64,000 nucleotides of DNA from Rhododendron vialii (GCF_030253575.1 NC_080558.1:23938611-24002610), one strand, 5' to 3'; shown: positions 44,224 through 56,762, numbered from the stretch's first letter. The notes: a model not told the origin generated them from the sequence alone. Numbers and translations are program-made.

Positions 44224-46740
44224 GTGTTGTCCTTTGTAGTTTGGGTGAGCAAGTACGTATTTTTTTTACCAAAAAGTGCAACATTAATTATCTACAAATT
44301 ACGACTTCCAATATTTGTAATAGACTTCTATATGAATTGTCCAATTATCAGTACAATTCCAAGAATTAGTGGTTCCAACTTCCGAACACTAGGATGGGGA
44401 AGAAAAAGGCTTATCCCCCAAATCGTGAAATCCTATTTTAGGGCTAAGTCCATGGAAAAAAGCATCTTTTGGAGGAAACATAAGTAGTTCACAAATAAAA
44501 GAAGAATAGAATTTATGAATCACCTTCACAGTTCACATATGAAGCTATATATGTTCAAAAGCAATATAGAATAGAAACAAATGACGAGTGCTCACCCTAA
44601 AAAGGAGGATCTAATTGGTAAGCATTTCTTACCAGACCACATTCATTGCCGACAGCTAAACTTGTTGTGATCTACCTTCGTGCTTGCGAAATCGTGCTTC
44701 GTGTGGTTGGGTAATGAACAATCGAAGTTTTACGGACCGATTTGCGTGTTTTTTGGTTAGTATTTGTGCATGAGTGGTTTTATTCAGGCTGATTTGGTGG
44801 ATTGTGCGTTGCATGTGTGGTTTTATTCAGGCTAATTTGGTGGATTGTGTCCCTAAACTGGTTCATCCAATTTGCCCATTTATGGATCCGCCTCCCATGA
44901 GCAGAACCATCCATATTGTAGACGTCGTGGAGATTACCAATCATTCACTTCGCTAATCATCTTGATTGGATATTGACAAATATGACAATACCTTGAATTT
45001 ATGTTTGGCAAAATGTATCTAGAAAAATGATTGGTGATAATGTATTCGGGAAAAATGATTGATAAATATTTATGTTTCATACTGGGTCAAACTCATTTTG
45101 ATCTAGAAAAATGTATTTTGAATATCTGATAATAATGTGTTTATTGATATCCACAACATGATTTTTCGCTGGTTGTGGACTCTATCTCTAAAAAATGTAA
45201 GGTTCCTATCATCAAAGTGGGCTGAGAAAGGTCGGACTGAAGAGGAGTTGCTCCCTAGAGAATTAATCATGTTTTGACAGCGGACATGCTTAAAACTTTT
45301 GCAATAGAGTTTCCCAGAAGTTGTGTTATTTTCCAATAGATGTACGTATCATTTTAAATGAAGGTCAAAGAATGTCAATTCAAGGTGAATGTAATGAACC
45401 AAAATGTTTTGCCTATTTATAGTAGTAATGTACAGCAGGTAAAGGGTTGAAAGGACTGGGGTCTTAGTCTTCCTGAGGTGATTTTAGCATATCTTTGCAG
45501 TTTATTTTTTGTTCTATTTTGATTACCTCCCTACTTTACAAATGTGTTGTTTGCCTTTGCATGGTCTTCTCCTTCTTTGGATGATTTTACTAGACTGCTT
45601 TGCATAAATTTCCATTTACTTGAACTATAGTCTTCAAGATTGCCTGAATTTGTTTTCTTTGCATACTTGTTCAAATTGGATCAAGGTATCCCAAGTCCCC
45701 TGCACTTGTATGCTTTTATTTTTTGTCCCTTCAGTATTGGGATGTTCCTCGCAGTCCTTTTTTTTTTTTTTCATCTTTTATCAATTTTGGTAGCTTTGCT
45801 GGCAAAGCTGTTGGAGTGAAAATAGCTAGCCAAGGTGCTCCGGCTGAGGAAGTGAAAAAGGTTTGTTTTACAATCTTTCTTACTTGTCTATTTGGATATT
45901 CGAAGTACCACCATGGTGACATGCAAGTATGTTCTTTTTTTCAAATACTTCCTTGAATTCTTCGTTCCAAAACGGGACCAAACGGGAACTCCAAACCTAT
46001 CTTGATTCCAATATTTGGTCAATGCAATCACCTAACCTCCTTCCAACATTTGACATCTATTGAGTAAAGAGGATTGCTGATCTTACTTGTTGCAAGATCC
46101 AGTGATATACACTATAAAAGATACATTAAGTAACTCCATTACCTGTAAGGAAAGATCAGCTATGATCCTCTGTGAGCATATCTTGTCAAGATAAAAAAAA
46201 AACACTTAATAACCATTTTACAAACATTTTTAGAATGATGTGTTGCACATAATACAGAGTGGTATGCAATTTTGGTGCCCCCTATATATTAGCTCCCATT
46301 ACCACTCCAACAAAGAACCCAAACTAACATTAGTGATCATCAGTTTTTTGCATGCAAGGGCCGCCAAATGTAAAAAAAGCTGAATTAGTATCTTTATCAA
46401 TGTACTTTTATTAGATACCAAGAGAATATAGTCCTATTAAACCACATATTTTCAGTTTCTTACCCATTCTGCTCACCACTGCTTCTGGAAAATTCACCCT
46501 GCTGCTCCTGCTCATCTTGAGGACGCCATCTTCTTCTCTTCCTTTGCTGCCCGTGTCAAAATTAAATTTAGGTATGTTTTCTGCCTCTTATTTTTTCCAA
46601 CTTATATTAGTGCTGTATTCTTCCTGGCTATTTGTCTCAAGCATTCTCCCAATGATTCATGTTCCATCAAGGCTGATGCTGCTGAGGTTGTGAGGCAAGT
46701 GATTTCCACCTTCTTTTGCAAGCTGAATGGGTAAATGATC
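44224..46740 (+). other. Exon-like pieces in Helitron B, unassigned
   Basis: 45792-45859 reads FAGKAVGVKIASQGAPAEEVKK and ends at a GTTTGT donor. 46494-46571 reads AAPAHLEDAIFFSSFAARVK and ends near a GTATGT. 46620-46730 reads LAICLKHSPNDSCSIKADAAEVV. Each has splice-like borders and protein-like composition, which suggests captured exons, but I cannot name the genes. 44774-44870 contains a 42-bp direct duplication of a GGTTTTATTCAGGCTGATTTG-like unit. Confidence 0.35.
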
Positions 46741-47213
46741 CCTAACTTGTGCTTTATTGACTTTTTGTCTTCTAAGATCGTACCTGATCTTTCCTCCAAT
46801 AAATTTTCTTTTTTGCAGTTATTCTCAGAGATGATGGATTAATGTATTGGCTGGACTTCACGTCCTAGGACATGCTCAATCCTGGTAGTTTGATTGATAC
46901 TATTCTCATTATTTATTCGACGTATTTTCACTCTGCTATTAAAGGAAACATATGTCCAAGATGGACGTAAACCTATATTAAACTTTTGATGTTGATGGCA
47001 CGATGGCATCACTTTTACAAAGAGATTACCTTCCAAATCTTTCTTTATCTTCTGTTTCTTTACTTTCGGTTTGTTATTTGTCTGTTTTCAATTTTTTTTG
47101 TTAGTACCTTTTTCTTTTCCTTTTTTTTTCCTTTCTTTTTCCACTGGCCTTCACTAACGTGAACTACTGGTACTCACCTTCGCCGAAAAATGAGACTTCA
47201 ACTCCTTTTGTCG

Positions 47214-47260
47214 ACGCTAGCTATATGCTTAACACATGCAAGTCGAACCTTGTTTTCGGG
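47214..47260 (+). pseudogene. rrn18: Mitochondrial 18S rRNA 5' fragment (about 47 bp)
   Basis: The block GCTAGCTATATGCTTAACAC and the following ATGCAAGTCGAAC with TTGTTTTCGGG match the 5' domain of plant mitochondrial small-subunit rRNA almost base for base. Sequence on either side is unrelated. It is a short organelle-derived filler within Helitron B, not an rRNA gene. Confidence 0.78.
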
Positions 47261-48898
47261 AAGTCATCTTTGTCTGATGGAGCAACCGATCTTTGCTTTT
47301 GCGCAAACTCTTCTTGCTTGTATGAAGTATCTTTAAAGTAGCGAATGACCAAGAAAACTAACTTCCATTTTCTCAGACCTATTTGCATGCTGTGTACTTT
47401 ATACGAAATTGATGTTTTGGGCTATTATTGTTTTCGTTTGCACTCTTATACGTTAAAACCAATGGGACGCTAATAAAAAAAATTGATAAGCTTCTTAAGA
47501 AGCTTTCTATGTGATATATTGAAGTTTTTTAAAACATCGTCAAAGAGGGAAAAAATCTATACTTTTTGACATGCATATTGCACATTATCCTTGCTTAGTT
47601 ATTGTATTTACGTGGCTTCTCAAAGGTATTTTCATGTGCTAAGCAGCTTGGAAAGAATCTCAGATATGTTGCTACGAAGATATGTTCTGTTTTACTATTG
47701 TTTCCCAAAAAATCTTTCAAAAAGTTAATTTTCTTGTCTGATGATAACAAATCTTTTTTCTGGTCTAATGGATAAGCTTAGAAAATGGTTTACGTACTCT
47801 TGGAAAAGGTTTGTTACCCTAAGTTTATGTGATGAAATTCATTGGACCATGAAAACTGATTACATATGTCTATCATGTCAAAAAATTTGTGTAAATGGTA
47901 GACCATAATAAGGATTGTAAAATTTTTGGCCTTGTGGTTGCTATGAATTACGAGATTTTTCAAGTTCGCTAGGTAGTTTTTTGTGATATTTGTTTGTTTT
48001 AGTTTTATCAGTGATATGTAAGTGGTAGACCATAATAAGGATTGTAAATTTTTTTGCCTTGTGATATTTGATAGTCTTGCAGGGATTGTTTTAGTGATTC
48101 CTGATTCTTTTCCTGATTCTTATTTCGTTCTTGTAGGACTGTTGAGTCGTGTTTGCTTGTTGGAGCTCCAACAATAGGTAAGGAAATGCTTCTCACAGTT
48201 ACAGAGTTCATCACTTTTTCTGTTTTGTGTTTTGAAAGTTTTGGAGCTTTTAGGTGTTCTAAACTCCTTAAAAACATGGAAAAGCTATGCCTGCTAGAAT
48301 CAACAGGGCTACATGCACAAAATGGATGACAGATTTGAAGACCTATGGATATAAGTTTTTATTAGGATATCAACACAAGGATTTAGGAATGTCATGTTTC
48401 ACTTTTGTTGGCTACGATTTTGAATTTGTATTTTCTAGCACGTCTACAAATTCGGCAAAGTGTAGAAAGTAAATTGTGAACTCAGAGTTGGAATTGCTTT
48501 GTTAGCAAAGCAGAATCCTCCTATGTGATCTTCATGTGAAGAGAAAGGAGCCCGCCACGGTCTCATTTTCACGATAGCTATTCTGATTTTATGTCTTGAT
48601 TTGTAAATTATTCCGGCATAAAATCAGGTTAATTGAATGTGGTTAACCATCCCATCAAATTGTGTTTGTTTGATGATATTATTCCAGCATGACAATATTG
48701 TCAAATTCACTCTTCTCAAATTCAAAACCTAGATATTCCTTCAAATGCTTATCCAATTTTAGCCTTAAGAGCATACTATAGTCTACTGTGCATTTGTAGC
48801 TATTACCAACTACTTCTTACAGTTCCAGCGATGCAGCTAAAACCCCCAAAAAAATTACTACCCTCAAACATAACTTCTTCCCTTCAACAGGCATGGCA

Positions 48899-48940
48899 TT
48901 CGTGCCTTGCACGAACAGAGAACCTACTTAATATAAAAAG
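48899..48940 (+). mobile_element. Degenerate Helitron 3'/5' junction
   Basis: A perfect stem TTCGTGC-CTT-GCACGAA (48899-48915) is followed by CAGAGAAC and CTAC (48924-48927), where CTAG is expected. TTAATATAAAAAGGAG then directly resembles the subterminal 5' sequence of Helitrons B and C, without a TA spacer and with the first few 5' bases lost. Confidence 0.55.
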
Positions 48941-50600
48941 GAGTGCTTCGGTTGCCAATTTTGGTCCCAATTTTTCAATTGGGTCCCTCGCAACCTCACT
49001 CCTGCGTGGTTTCATCATTCCGCTCCGCCTTTGCCTGTGTAGTACACCTTTTCACGTGGCGCGATCTCCAACGCTTTCTCCCACCTACCGCTTTCTCCTT
49101 TTCCTTTACGTTTTATAGAAAACGGCTTTTTTTAGAGAGAGAGAGTGAGGACGATGCCAGTAAAAAAAAAAGAGAGTGAGGAAGATGAAGGCGGCCACGA
49201 CGGCGATGATAACGATGACGATAATGATAATGACGACAAAGAGGAAGAAAAGGACGGCAGTCAAAAAAACCCAACCGGCGCTGCTGTTTAGGGTTCTTCT
49301 TCATGTCTCCGGTACTGTGCGCTGCTATTTAGGGTTCTGCATGCCCTCCAAGGGTTGTTCTGGTTTCTGTTGCGATTAAGGGTAATTACTATTCCTCATC
49401 TAGAGATAAATTGGGGGTTGTTCATCTTGCTTCTTCTTGATCAGGTACTGTGCGTTGCTGTTTAGGATTTCGTGTCGCCTCTAATGGTTGATCCAGATGC
49501 TGCTGCGATTCAGAGCAAGTACTATTTTTGGTGCAATTATTGCTATATATTATGCTTCCTTGCATGTCGATTGAGGCTACTACAGACTACAGTTGTCCGA
49601 TGAGTGCTATTTTGGGTAAAAAAAAATTGATTCTGAGAATTTCTTTGAATGTTTAAATTAGGTTGGATGCTTTGGTGTACAGCGTCTTCTGTTTGCATCT
49701 TCAGTGGAGTCTTTTTATGCTTGGGTTCAATTAATGTTGCTTTTGTGTGATTTCTGAGTGTGAATGGTTTGGACATTTGTTGATTTAGTTTTTTTTGAAG
49801 ACGGGTGTTTCTGCGCAGAACATTTCTGCGCATCTGGATTTTTTCTCTTTATTTGCTTCTGTTTACTGGATGCTTTAATTTTGCATTTATATAGCTATGG
49901 ATTGCTTGAGATATTGAAATCTATTGTTTTCTTAAAAAAAATTCTATATCTATATTATACTCGATCGAGTAGAAATTTATAGTATGCATCTAAGAAATCC
50001 CAATAACTGAGCTTTGTTTTACTGGTTGTTTACACTTGGATTGAAGCTCCGATAGAGGGTTTGTCTTTTTGGTTTCAGATCATTTAAGTAGTTTGTAATA
50101 ACTCTTGCTGTGACTCACGCTTAGTGTATTTTGTTCATTTATACAATATACACATAATTTATAGTTTTTATGGGTTTTAATGATAAAGCTTGTTTGGTAG
50201 CGTTTGTATTCTGCTTTATAGGTTTACGTTTGTTCTGTGCATTATTAACTCTAGGCCTCAGTATTTTACTGATTTCCTCAGTTTTTGTTTGACAAAAACT
50301 TGCTCTTTTGTGTATATTGGTGAACAAATTGTACTCAATTCATTCGTAATGTATATGCTGTATTTTGTAGTCTTATGCTGTTATGTTTTGTATTGATTTA
50401 GATTATTAATTCAAGTCTTTCTCTGCACCACTATGGCGATTGAATCTCCATTTATTCAATGGACTATTGAAAAGCATCCAACATATGAACATGGTGTTTC
50501 CAAGTTTTATTACCTTCTTGCTCTTTTGGGAGCAAATTCCTGATACCATTATTCAGCAAGTAGTGTCTAATATGGCTGAATTGGAAGCAACCCTCAGTGA
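48941..50600 (+). other. Leader-like and AT-rich sequence, no gene recognised
   Basis: 49130-49380 has a GA stretch and GACGAT repeats giving short charged frames, consistent with a captured leader or first exon. The remainder to 50600 is T-rich and intron-like. 50430-50600 has a protein-like look (FIQWTIEKHPTYEHGVSKFY) but is unassigned. Confidence 0.35.
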
Positions 50601-50608
50601 CTTCTGAC

Positions 50609-51474
50609 ATGGAATCAAGAAATATAGTTTTTGAGCCTATTTCTAGAGGGAGGGGGTCTTCAAATTTGATTGTACTTCGGACTATAGGAATGCGGCATTA
50701 CTGAATGTCTCTTTTATTAATTCCAAAGATCGGGATACATTGTATCCAATGATGGGTAGTCAACAAGTTCCTTCTTATACCCCTACTTTTGAATGTATTC
50801 ATGGACAACAAATTGTTCAATTGAAAGTCAGTTATATATCATTTTTTTCATCTTTTCCCGCCTTCCAATGATTATTTTGTACTTTAATACATACAACAAT
50901 ATGTCGATGTTCATTTTGTGAATTTGTTGTTCATTTCCCTTATGGAATTGGATTTTTGGTTCGATTTAACTTCCAATCGGTATCTCATTCTATGGAACTG
51001 GAGAAGTTAGTGTACAACTTGAACGGACAGGGACGAGAGTAAGTTATTTTGGCTTGTGATCATTTTTGAAATTTTTGTTCATTATTCTGTATCTTGTGTA
51101 CTAATTAGTTATGAAATAAGCAGGTTTTTACGTGGAATACGGATGCATGGGGTTATGGCCCTGGGATCACATCCTTGTACCAATCTCATCCTTGAGTACT
51201 AGCTGTTCTTCCAAGCGGTGAGGCACTAGGAGTTCTTGGCGATACTACGAGACGATGTGAGCTACATGTGAACTTTGGATTCCTGATTTGTGTCTTTTTC
51301 ATGTATATGACTGTCAAATGTTTAGTGATTCTAAGTCAATTGGTTTTGGTTAGGTAGATTGATTTGCAGAAAGAATTAACTATAAAGTTCATCTCTCCAT
51401 CACCGTTTCCTGTCATTACATTTGCTCCATATGCTTCACCAACCAGTGTTTTGATATCTTATCTCATGCAGTTG
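50609..51474 (+). pseudogene. Captured alpha-glucosidase (GH31) fragment, HGL1-like, broken
   Basis: Four exon-like blocks remain: 50609-50826, 50970-51038, 51124-51256 and 51356-51474. They read MESRNIVFEPI, YRNAALLNVSFINSKDRDT, SFYGTGEVSVQLERTGTR, VFTWNTDAWGYGPGITSLYQ, LPSGEALGVLGDTTRRCE and FPVITFAPYASPTSVLI, and correspond in order to the N-terminal part of plant GH31 alpha-glucosidases of the HETEROGLYCAN GLUCOSIDASE 1 (At3g23640) type. Donors at 50827 and 51039 and an acceptor before 51124 are preserved. It is broken by a frameshift in the first exon, a Trp-to-stop change (HP-stop-VLAVL) in the third and a lost base at the fourth. The catalytic domain is absent. Its position inside Helitron B fits gene capture. 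Confidence 0.85.
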
Positions 51475-54400
51475 GTAATCTCGTCGAGCGCTTGATAGTT
51501 GTTCCATTACATGTTCAATATGAACTTTTTGAATGCATTCTTTGGCACAGATGCAGATAGAGTGCCTGCATATTAATATACGTCGTTGATTCTATTCTCG
51601 CTATTTCTCAGATGCATTCTACGTTTATTTTTCATTGGTGACAATTCTCTTAGCATAACATCTCTACAATTTCAATTTTTCTATTTAGTTTGGAAGCATT
51701 GAAAATTCTTGGACTTAAGCATTCTACAATAAATTATAGCAGTCATGCTAATAACTTTGGCTGCTTAAAAGAAAGGAAAAAATAAGAAAATATAGTGCAA
51801 AAAAAAAAACATTATATATCCTCAATCCATCTTCATATAAATGTTGATATTTGATAGTAAAATAGAGCACACCTCTCCCTTTAGACCAATGCATGGACCA
51901 ATGGTCTGATTCTTGAAGTGTGCATGTTTTTTGATGAGGTATAATAGTTGCCTAGAGTGATAGATAGATAACACGTTTTCTTACCATCACAGTTGTGGTT
52001 ACAAACTTGCACATGGTTTGGGCAATCATGTTTCTAAACCAAATTTGGTGCATCCATTTAACCAATTTTGAAGCTGATACGTAAAGAGGAAAAAAAGAGA
52101 CTTAGTCTTTGCCTGCATCTTTGTGTCACACGTGGGAAAATCTTTCTAGCAATATAGCTCTTTAATAGAGATTTGGTGCAATGTGAGTTGGCATGTATTG
52201 GAAGCGTGTAAGGAAATCTCAAAATGACACACAGAAGCGTAATGAAAAGTTTTACTATCATGCTTTAGTTTCATATTGGCTATTGGACAGTTACAACTGT
52301 CAAGTGGTTGAACATAGGAGGGAGCTCATTGGAAATCCCCATTTCTGATTATGTTCCATGTTCCATGAACTGCAAAAGGAGACTTAAACCTATAGCTACA
52401 TGTTATGGTGCAAAGCCATTTATGCACTTCTCCCCTTATGTTTCTAAATTTTTTCTAAGTTTCAGCATGGTGAAGGAAGAAAGAAAGTGTAATATCTTTA
52501 TATTAAGAATATTGATTCTTGCATGTAAGCTTTAGGAGGCATATAAGTGAGGGTGTGTGCACGTGGGAAGCAGGTAAGCTTGAAACATGACAAAAAATAA
52601 TAGATAGGCTCATACCATATGATAGCACACAAAGGAATAGCAGACAAAGTTAAAAATAAGACAAACAAATATACTAGACTATCAAATGGAGTGGATATAT
52701 TTGCAAGTGAGAGCAATAAAGAAAGGGCCACGTGTGATGTGGTGGTGTCATAGTTTGAATGACGAGGATTACAAGGACAGAGGATTTTACCATTACAAAG
52801 GGAGGAGAAAGGAGGAGGAGGGAAGACCCTTTTCAGTTTTCACTTCCATTCTCGGTGGGGGAATGGTTTAGATAAGAGCCAAGCTAGACGTGAGACAAGA
52901 AGAGGAGTATGAGGTGTGAGTTTTTGTAAAAATTATGCAAGTATTAGGAAAGCGGGTGATGGCATTCGTTAGTTGTTGTTTATTGAGTTGGTAGTGTAGA
53001 ACAATCAATTTTGTTAATAAGTATGGAGACAAACTACCAGTTGGCGATCTACTGAAATGGAAAACAAGGACAGGAAAACAAGGACAGACTTGGACATTTG
53101 GATGAACCAACAAATATACTTCTCGCATCACATTGAATAAAGTAAGTTTAAATATTCACCATAGCTATAAGCGTATTTTAATTTGCATATAAATATATAT
53201 GGTTTAAATTGCAGCTTAGTTGTAATTATAGCTCACACAAAAATATGCTATTCCTTCTTGTTGTTGTAGATAACCACATCAACTGGTTTACTATGCTCTT
53301 TAACAACGAAAGTGCCATTGGTCACCCGTTTAGTTTAATCTCAAATGCTCTAACTGCTATTACCTTTACATATTCTTTTAATAATGCTTGTCAAAGCTTT
53401 AATTATTAAACTGTCCTTGAATACCATCCTTATATGGGGTTTCCAATAACATAGTTATTTCCAACTGGTCACACGGTCACTGCTCAGATGGAGGCCTCAA
53501 GCATTTGGGTTTTATTCAAAGTTGGATACCAACTTCATCCAATACATGTTGTCAATAACAAGCTGAGCTTTGGGTGGCTCCATTCTGGGTCAAGCATAAA
53601 TTGGAATCAGGATTTAGGTTGTTGATTGGGGCCGAACAAAAATGGGTATTTTAATGTCATTGTTCTAGATGAAGGGTTGAATTATGTTAATTACTACTGG
53701 GATACGGGAAATAACAAACTCAATATTCCACATCCAATGCCTGGTCAATCTTAACAACACTACCTTTGAAATTATAATTTCAATACATGATTACCTCTGT
53801 ATAGTGTAATTTCATTTGGTACAGTTTCAGCAACAACTATATCACCTTTTGTTTTACTAGAGCAACACTTCTGTTTGTAGTTTGGTCATCTCTATACCAG
53901 CTTTGAATCTTTCAACCAACTATGTCATCACATCGTTAAATTCTATACTTGTCACACCATCTCTAAATTATATTTGATAAGACTCATCATTATAGAAATT
54001 TATATTGGGCTTCCATTGTTTCTTGGAAAACATCCACCTACAAACTATCTGCTTTCGAATAGGCAGCAAACAATGGATTTTACCAATCTATAATCAACAC
54101 TTCCAGCCGCACAGCCTTCTCCTGCTGCAGCGGCATTTGGGTTTACAACAACAGGACTTCATCTACATTGCAGCTCTCAACCCTAAAGAAATCTGGGTAT
54201 TAGTTTTCAATGCAGATGGAACTGAGCATCTTTATGCTTAATATGTCTGGTTATTCCTTAGCTGTAATCTATAACTTACATTTCAGCTTTAACTTTCTGC
54301 ACTTAGTGTCAACTGTTGAAACTACTGCATTATGGCTTGTATAGATTCTTAGCATGTATATGGCTACTATATTTGGTCCAGTAACAACTTATGTATCTCT

Positions 54401-54660
54401 GTAATATATATCTAGGCTTGAGGATCGCTATGTTTTGTTTTAATTCCACTTAATATGTGTGAAGCAATTTGTATTCTGACTAATCATTTCTTGAATTCTC
54501 ATTCATTCACATGCATTTCAGCTTCCAAAGAAACAAATCCCCGCTATCAACCCTCATACATTTTAAACTCCCATTGAGCTTCACATGAACAAAAGCTTCC
54601 CTAGATAACCAATAACAAAAAAAAAACACCCATCTCAGCCCTAAAACATAACCAAAAACA
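51475..54660 (+). other. Helitron B 3' half, AT-rich, no intact gene
   Basis: 53200-53760 has stretches with protein-like words (NNKLSFGWLHSGS, VNYYWDTGNNKLNIPHPMPGQ) in one frame, interrupted by stops. 54090-54240 reads PAAQPSPAAAAFGFTTTGLH in another. None is identified. From about 54240 onward the sequence resembles 57830-58200 plus 61200-61340 and forms the conserved Helitron 3' subterminal region. Confidence 0.4.
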
Positions 54661-54720
54661 AAAAATCTTATGCAACGGGCAATGGGCATGGTTCTTGTGC
54701 CTTGCACGAGGCAGAACCTA

Positions 54721-54721
<1 letters not shown>

Positions 54722-54771
<50 letters not shown>
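54722..54771. repeat. TG/TA microsatellite between Helitron ends
   Basis: (TG)n followed by (TA)n lies between the CTAG end of Helitron B and the TCCAACCG start of Helitron C, mirroring 43485-43518. Confidence 0.92.
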
Positions 54772-54774
<3 letters not shown>

Positions 54775-54973
54775 AACCGTTATCTAAAAAGAGGCAGATT
54801 TTCGGATGTCCAATTTTCAATTTCGGACACATTTGCCCCTTAATTGCAAATAGTGCAAACCTTACCAGCGGGGCAATTTGGTCTTTTCGGCGTAGACAGA
54901 ATGGGTGAACGTTATTAGGCCACATTGACCCCACTCCCTCTTCCTTTCCTTCGTCTACTTCAGATGCAAACAG

Positions 54974-55024
<51 letters not shown>
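54974..55024. repeat. (TA)n(GA)n microsatellite
   Basis: A TA run followed by a GA run in the leader-like part of Helitron C. Confidence 0.9.
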
Positions 55025-55029
<5 letters not shown>

Positions 55030-55062
55030 TGAGATTCCGCTTGCCGTTAGGTAACCATCGCG

Positions 55063-55133
55063 ACTGAGAATCTCACTGGCACAGCTCACCAATGCCGTCT
55101 TCAGAAAACTGAGAGCCAAGTCCGAGAACATGG
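55063..55133 (+). pseudogene. Exon-like first segment upstream of the HSP90 pieces
   Basis: Reads RISLAQLTNAVFRKLRAKSE and ends ...NATG|GTGCGT at a good donor. Splicing to 55879 would join it to the HSP90 exon in frame. It does not resemble the endoplasmin N-terminus, so it may come from a different gene. Not identified. Confidence 0.35.
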
Positions 55134-55878
55134 TGCGTATAGTTCAGATCTGTTACAATTTTTTTGGGTAGATCACTCGATTCTGATTTCCTTCGGGGCG
55201 GTTTTCTTCTTCCAGATCTGGTTGTGCGGCTTGCGTGGATTTTGCTTCGTGTTTGTGGCTTTGGCATAAATTTTGGTTGGGATTGTTTTGACTGTAACTC
55301 TCTCTCTCTCTCTCTCTCCGTATTTTTACTGTATTCTAACTGTTTATATGTCGTAATTTTGAATTTTTGGACTGTGTTCGGATTTTTGCTCACAAGCTTT
55401 GATTTCCGAATTCAGGGTTTTTGGGTGGTCTGATCACAGACTTTGATTTTTAGTTAGGATTTTGATTTTGGGTTTGAATTTTTGGTTAGGATTATTACTG
55501 TATATATGGAGTAACTCTTTGTGAATCAAATTTTGGGGTTACGGTTTTGTCGCTAGAGAGAGACATGGGCTGATTTGAAAAATTGATAGAAAGTTGGGGG
55601 TTATTAGATGTGAATGTTCTCCTCATCAAGTGCATTCTTTGTGATAGAAAAAATGTTCATTTCAATAATAATTTGATTAGCCTTTGGTTCGGCAGCACAA
55701 TCTTAGATTTCCTTTCTTGACTTGGCTTTCGCTTTCTCCGCTCTGGCATATTATTGTATTTTACTTACAGGCCTCTCTTTGGTCTGGGCTGTCCTCTGTA
55801 TGAAATGGTGATGTAAATCAATTACATATAGCGTCCCCTTTCCATACTAATTATAGAAGTTATTTTGTTCACTTTCAG

Positions 55879-56359
55879 GCGCTGGATAAGATTAGGTTCC
55901 TGTCACTCACAGAGAAGGATTTTTTGGGTGAAGGTGATGATGCTAAGCTTGAAATTCAGGTCAGTTACTTATGGTTTCACTATCTTATAATGGTCTCAAT
56001 CAGTGATAGGTGTAGAACTTTTGTTGTCATTGAAATGTAATAGTATGTTGAAATTGGATTCATATGTAAATATGATTTGTTCCCACCACTAATCAATGAA
56101 CTGAAAGTCAAATACAAATTGGATTCCTTGACTTCCTTCCGAAGCTTATAATATGAAAAAAAATATGCAGATTGAATTAGACAAAGCAAATAAGATTCTA
56201 TCCATTTGTGATAGAGGTATAGGTAAGACAAAGGAGGATTTGATCAAGAACTTGGGTACCATAGCTAAGTCTGGAACTTCAAGTATCATTTTTCTTGTTA
56301 ATGCTACATTATTAGATGACCTAGGTAATTTAGTTGGTCAATTTGGGTTCAGAGATTAG
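55879..56359 (+). pseudogene. Captured HSP90 (endoplasmin/HSP90-7 type) exons
   Basis: Exon 55879-55959 (ALDKIRFLSLTEKDFLGEGD, ending KLEIQ at a GTCAGT donor) and exon 56171-56359 (IELDKANKILSICDRGIGKT, KEDLIKNLGTIAKSGTS) match consecutive parts of the N-terminal ATPase domain of ER-type HSP90. The conserved DRGIGM motif reads DRGIGK. The segment after GTS is altered, and the GQFGVGFYS motif breaks to GQFGFRD and a stop at 56357-56359. The ER chaperone role of the parent cannot be retained. It is inside Helitron C. Confidence 0.88.
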
Positions 56360-56762
56360 GTGAAGGTTTCTTAAACTTCAATTTCATGGGGCACCCATTG
56401 CTTCGCCTGTAAGTACGTGATTGGAATTACTTACCACAGAAAAAAGTATGAAGGGATTAGAGTAGTGATTTGGTGAGAAATGTAGGAAAATGATTTTCGT
56501 TGATTCAGTCCTGCCCTTCCTCTACATGTCTCACTAGATATGTACATAATTACAACTTATAATACTTCTTTTCCATAAAAGTTGTGATATAGTATTGAAC
56601 TGGAGATGGGTGCTGATGAAAAAGGGGCATATTAATGCAAGAAGTATTCTTTTTCCATTTTCAGTAGTGAGTAAAATGCACATATCTGATTTTTTTTCCT
56701 TTGTCAAGAATTTAATTTTGCCTTCTATTTTGGTTTTTTCGACTAAAGGAGAGAGAGAGCAT

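Larger units (their letters stand above)
43519..54721 (+). mobile_element. Helitron (B), composite, carrying captured gene pieces
   Basis: The 5' end is TCCAATCGTTATATAAAAAGAGGCAG after A (43518). The 3' end is the stem-loop CTTGTGC-CTT-GCACGAG (54694-54710), GCAGAAC and CTAG (54718-54721) followed by T. A degenerate 3'-to-5' junction at 48899-48940 suggests that two elements (about 43519-48927 and 48928-54721) are fused here. No Rep/helicase was seen. Contents include a GA-rich leader-like stretch (43700-43900), an rrn18 fragment and alpha-glucosidase exons. Confidence 0.68.

Noticed and set aside
47159..47341. 60-codon ORF overlapping the rrn18 fragment
   Set aside because: Half of it translates rRNA-derived sequence, so the frame is accidental.
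52058..52871. Several 60-77-codon frames on both strands in Helitron B
   Set aside because: AT-rich chance frames without splice borders or protein-like composition.
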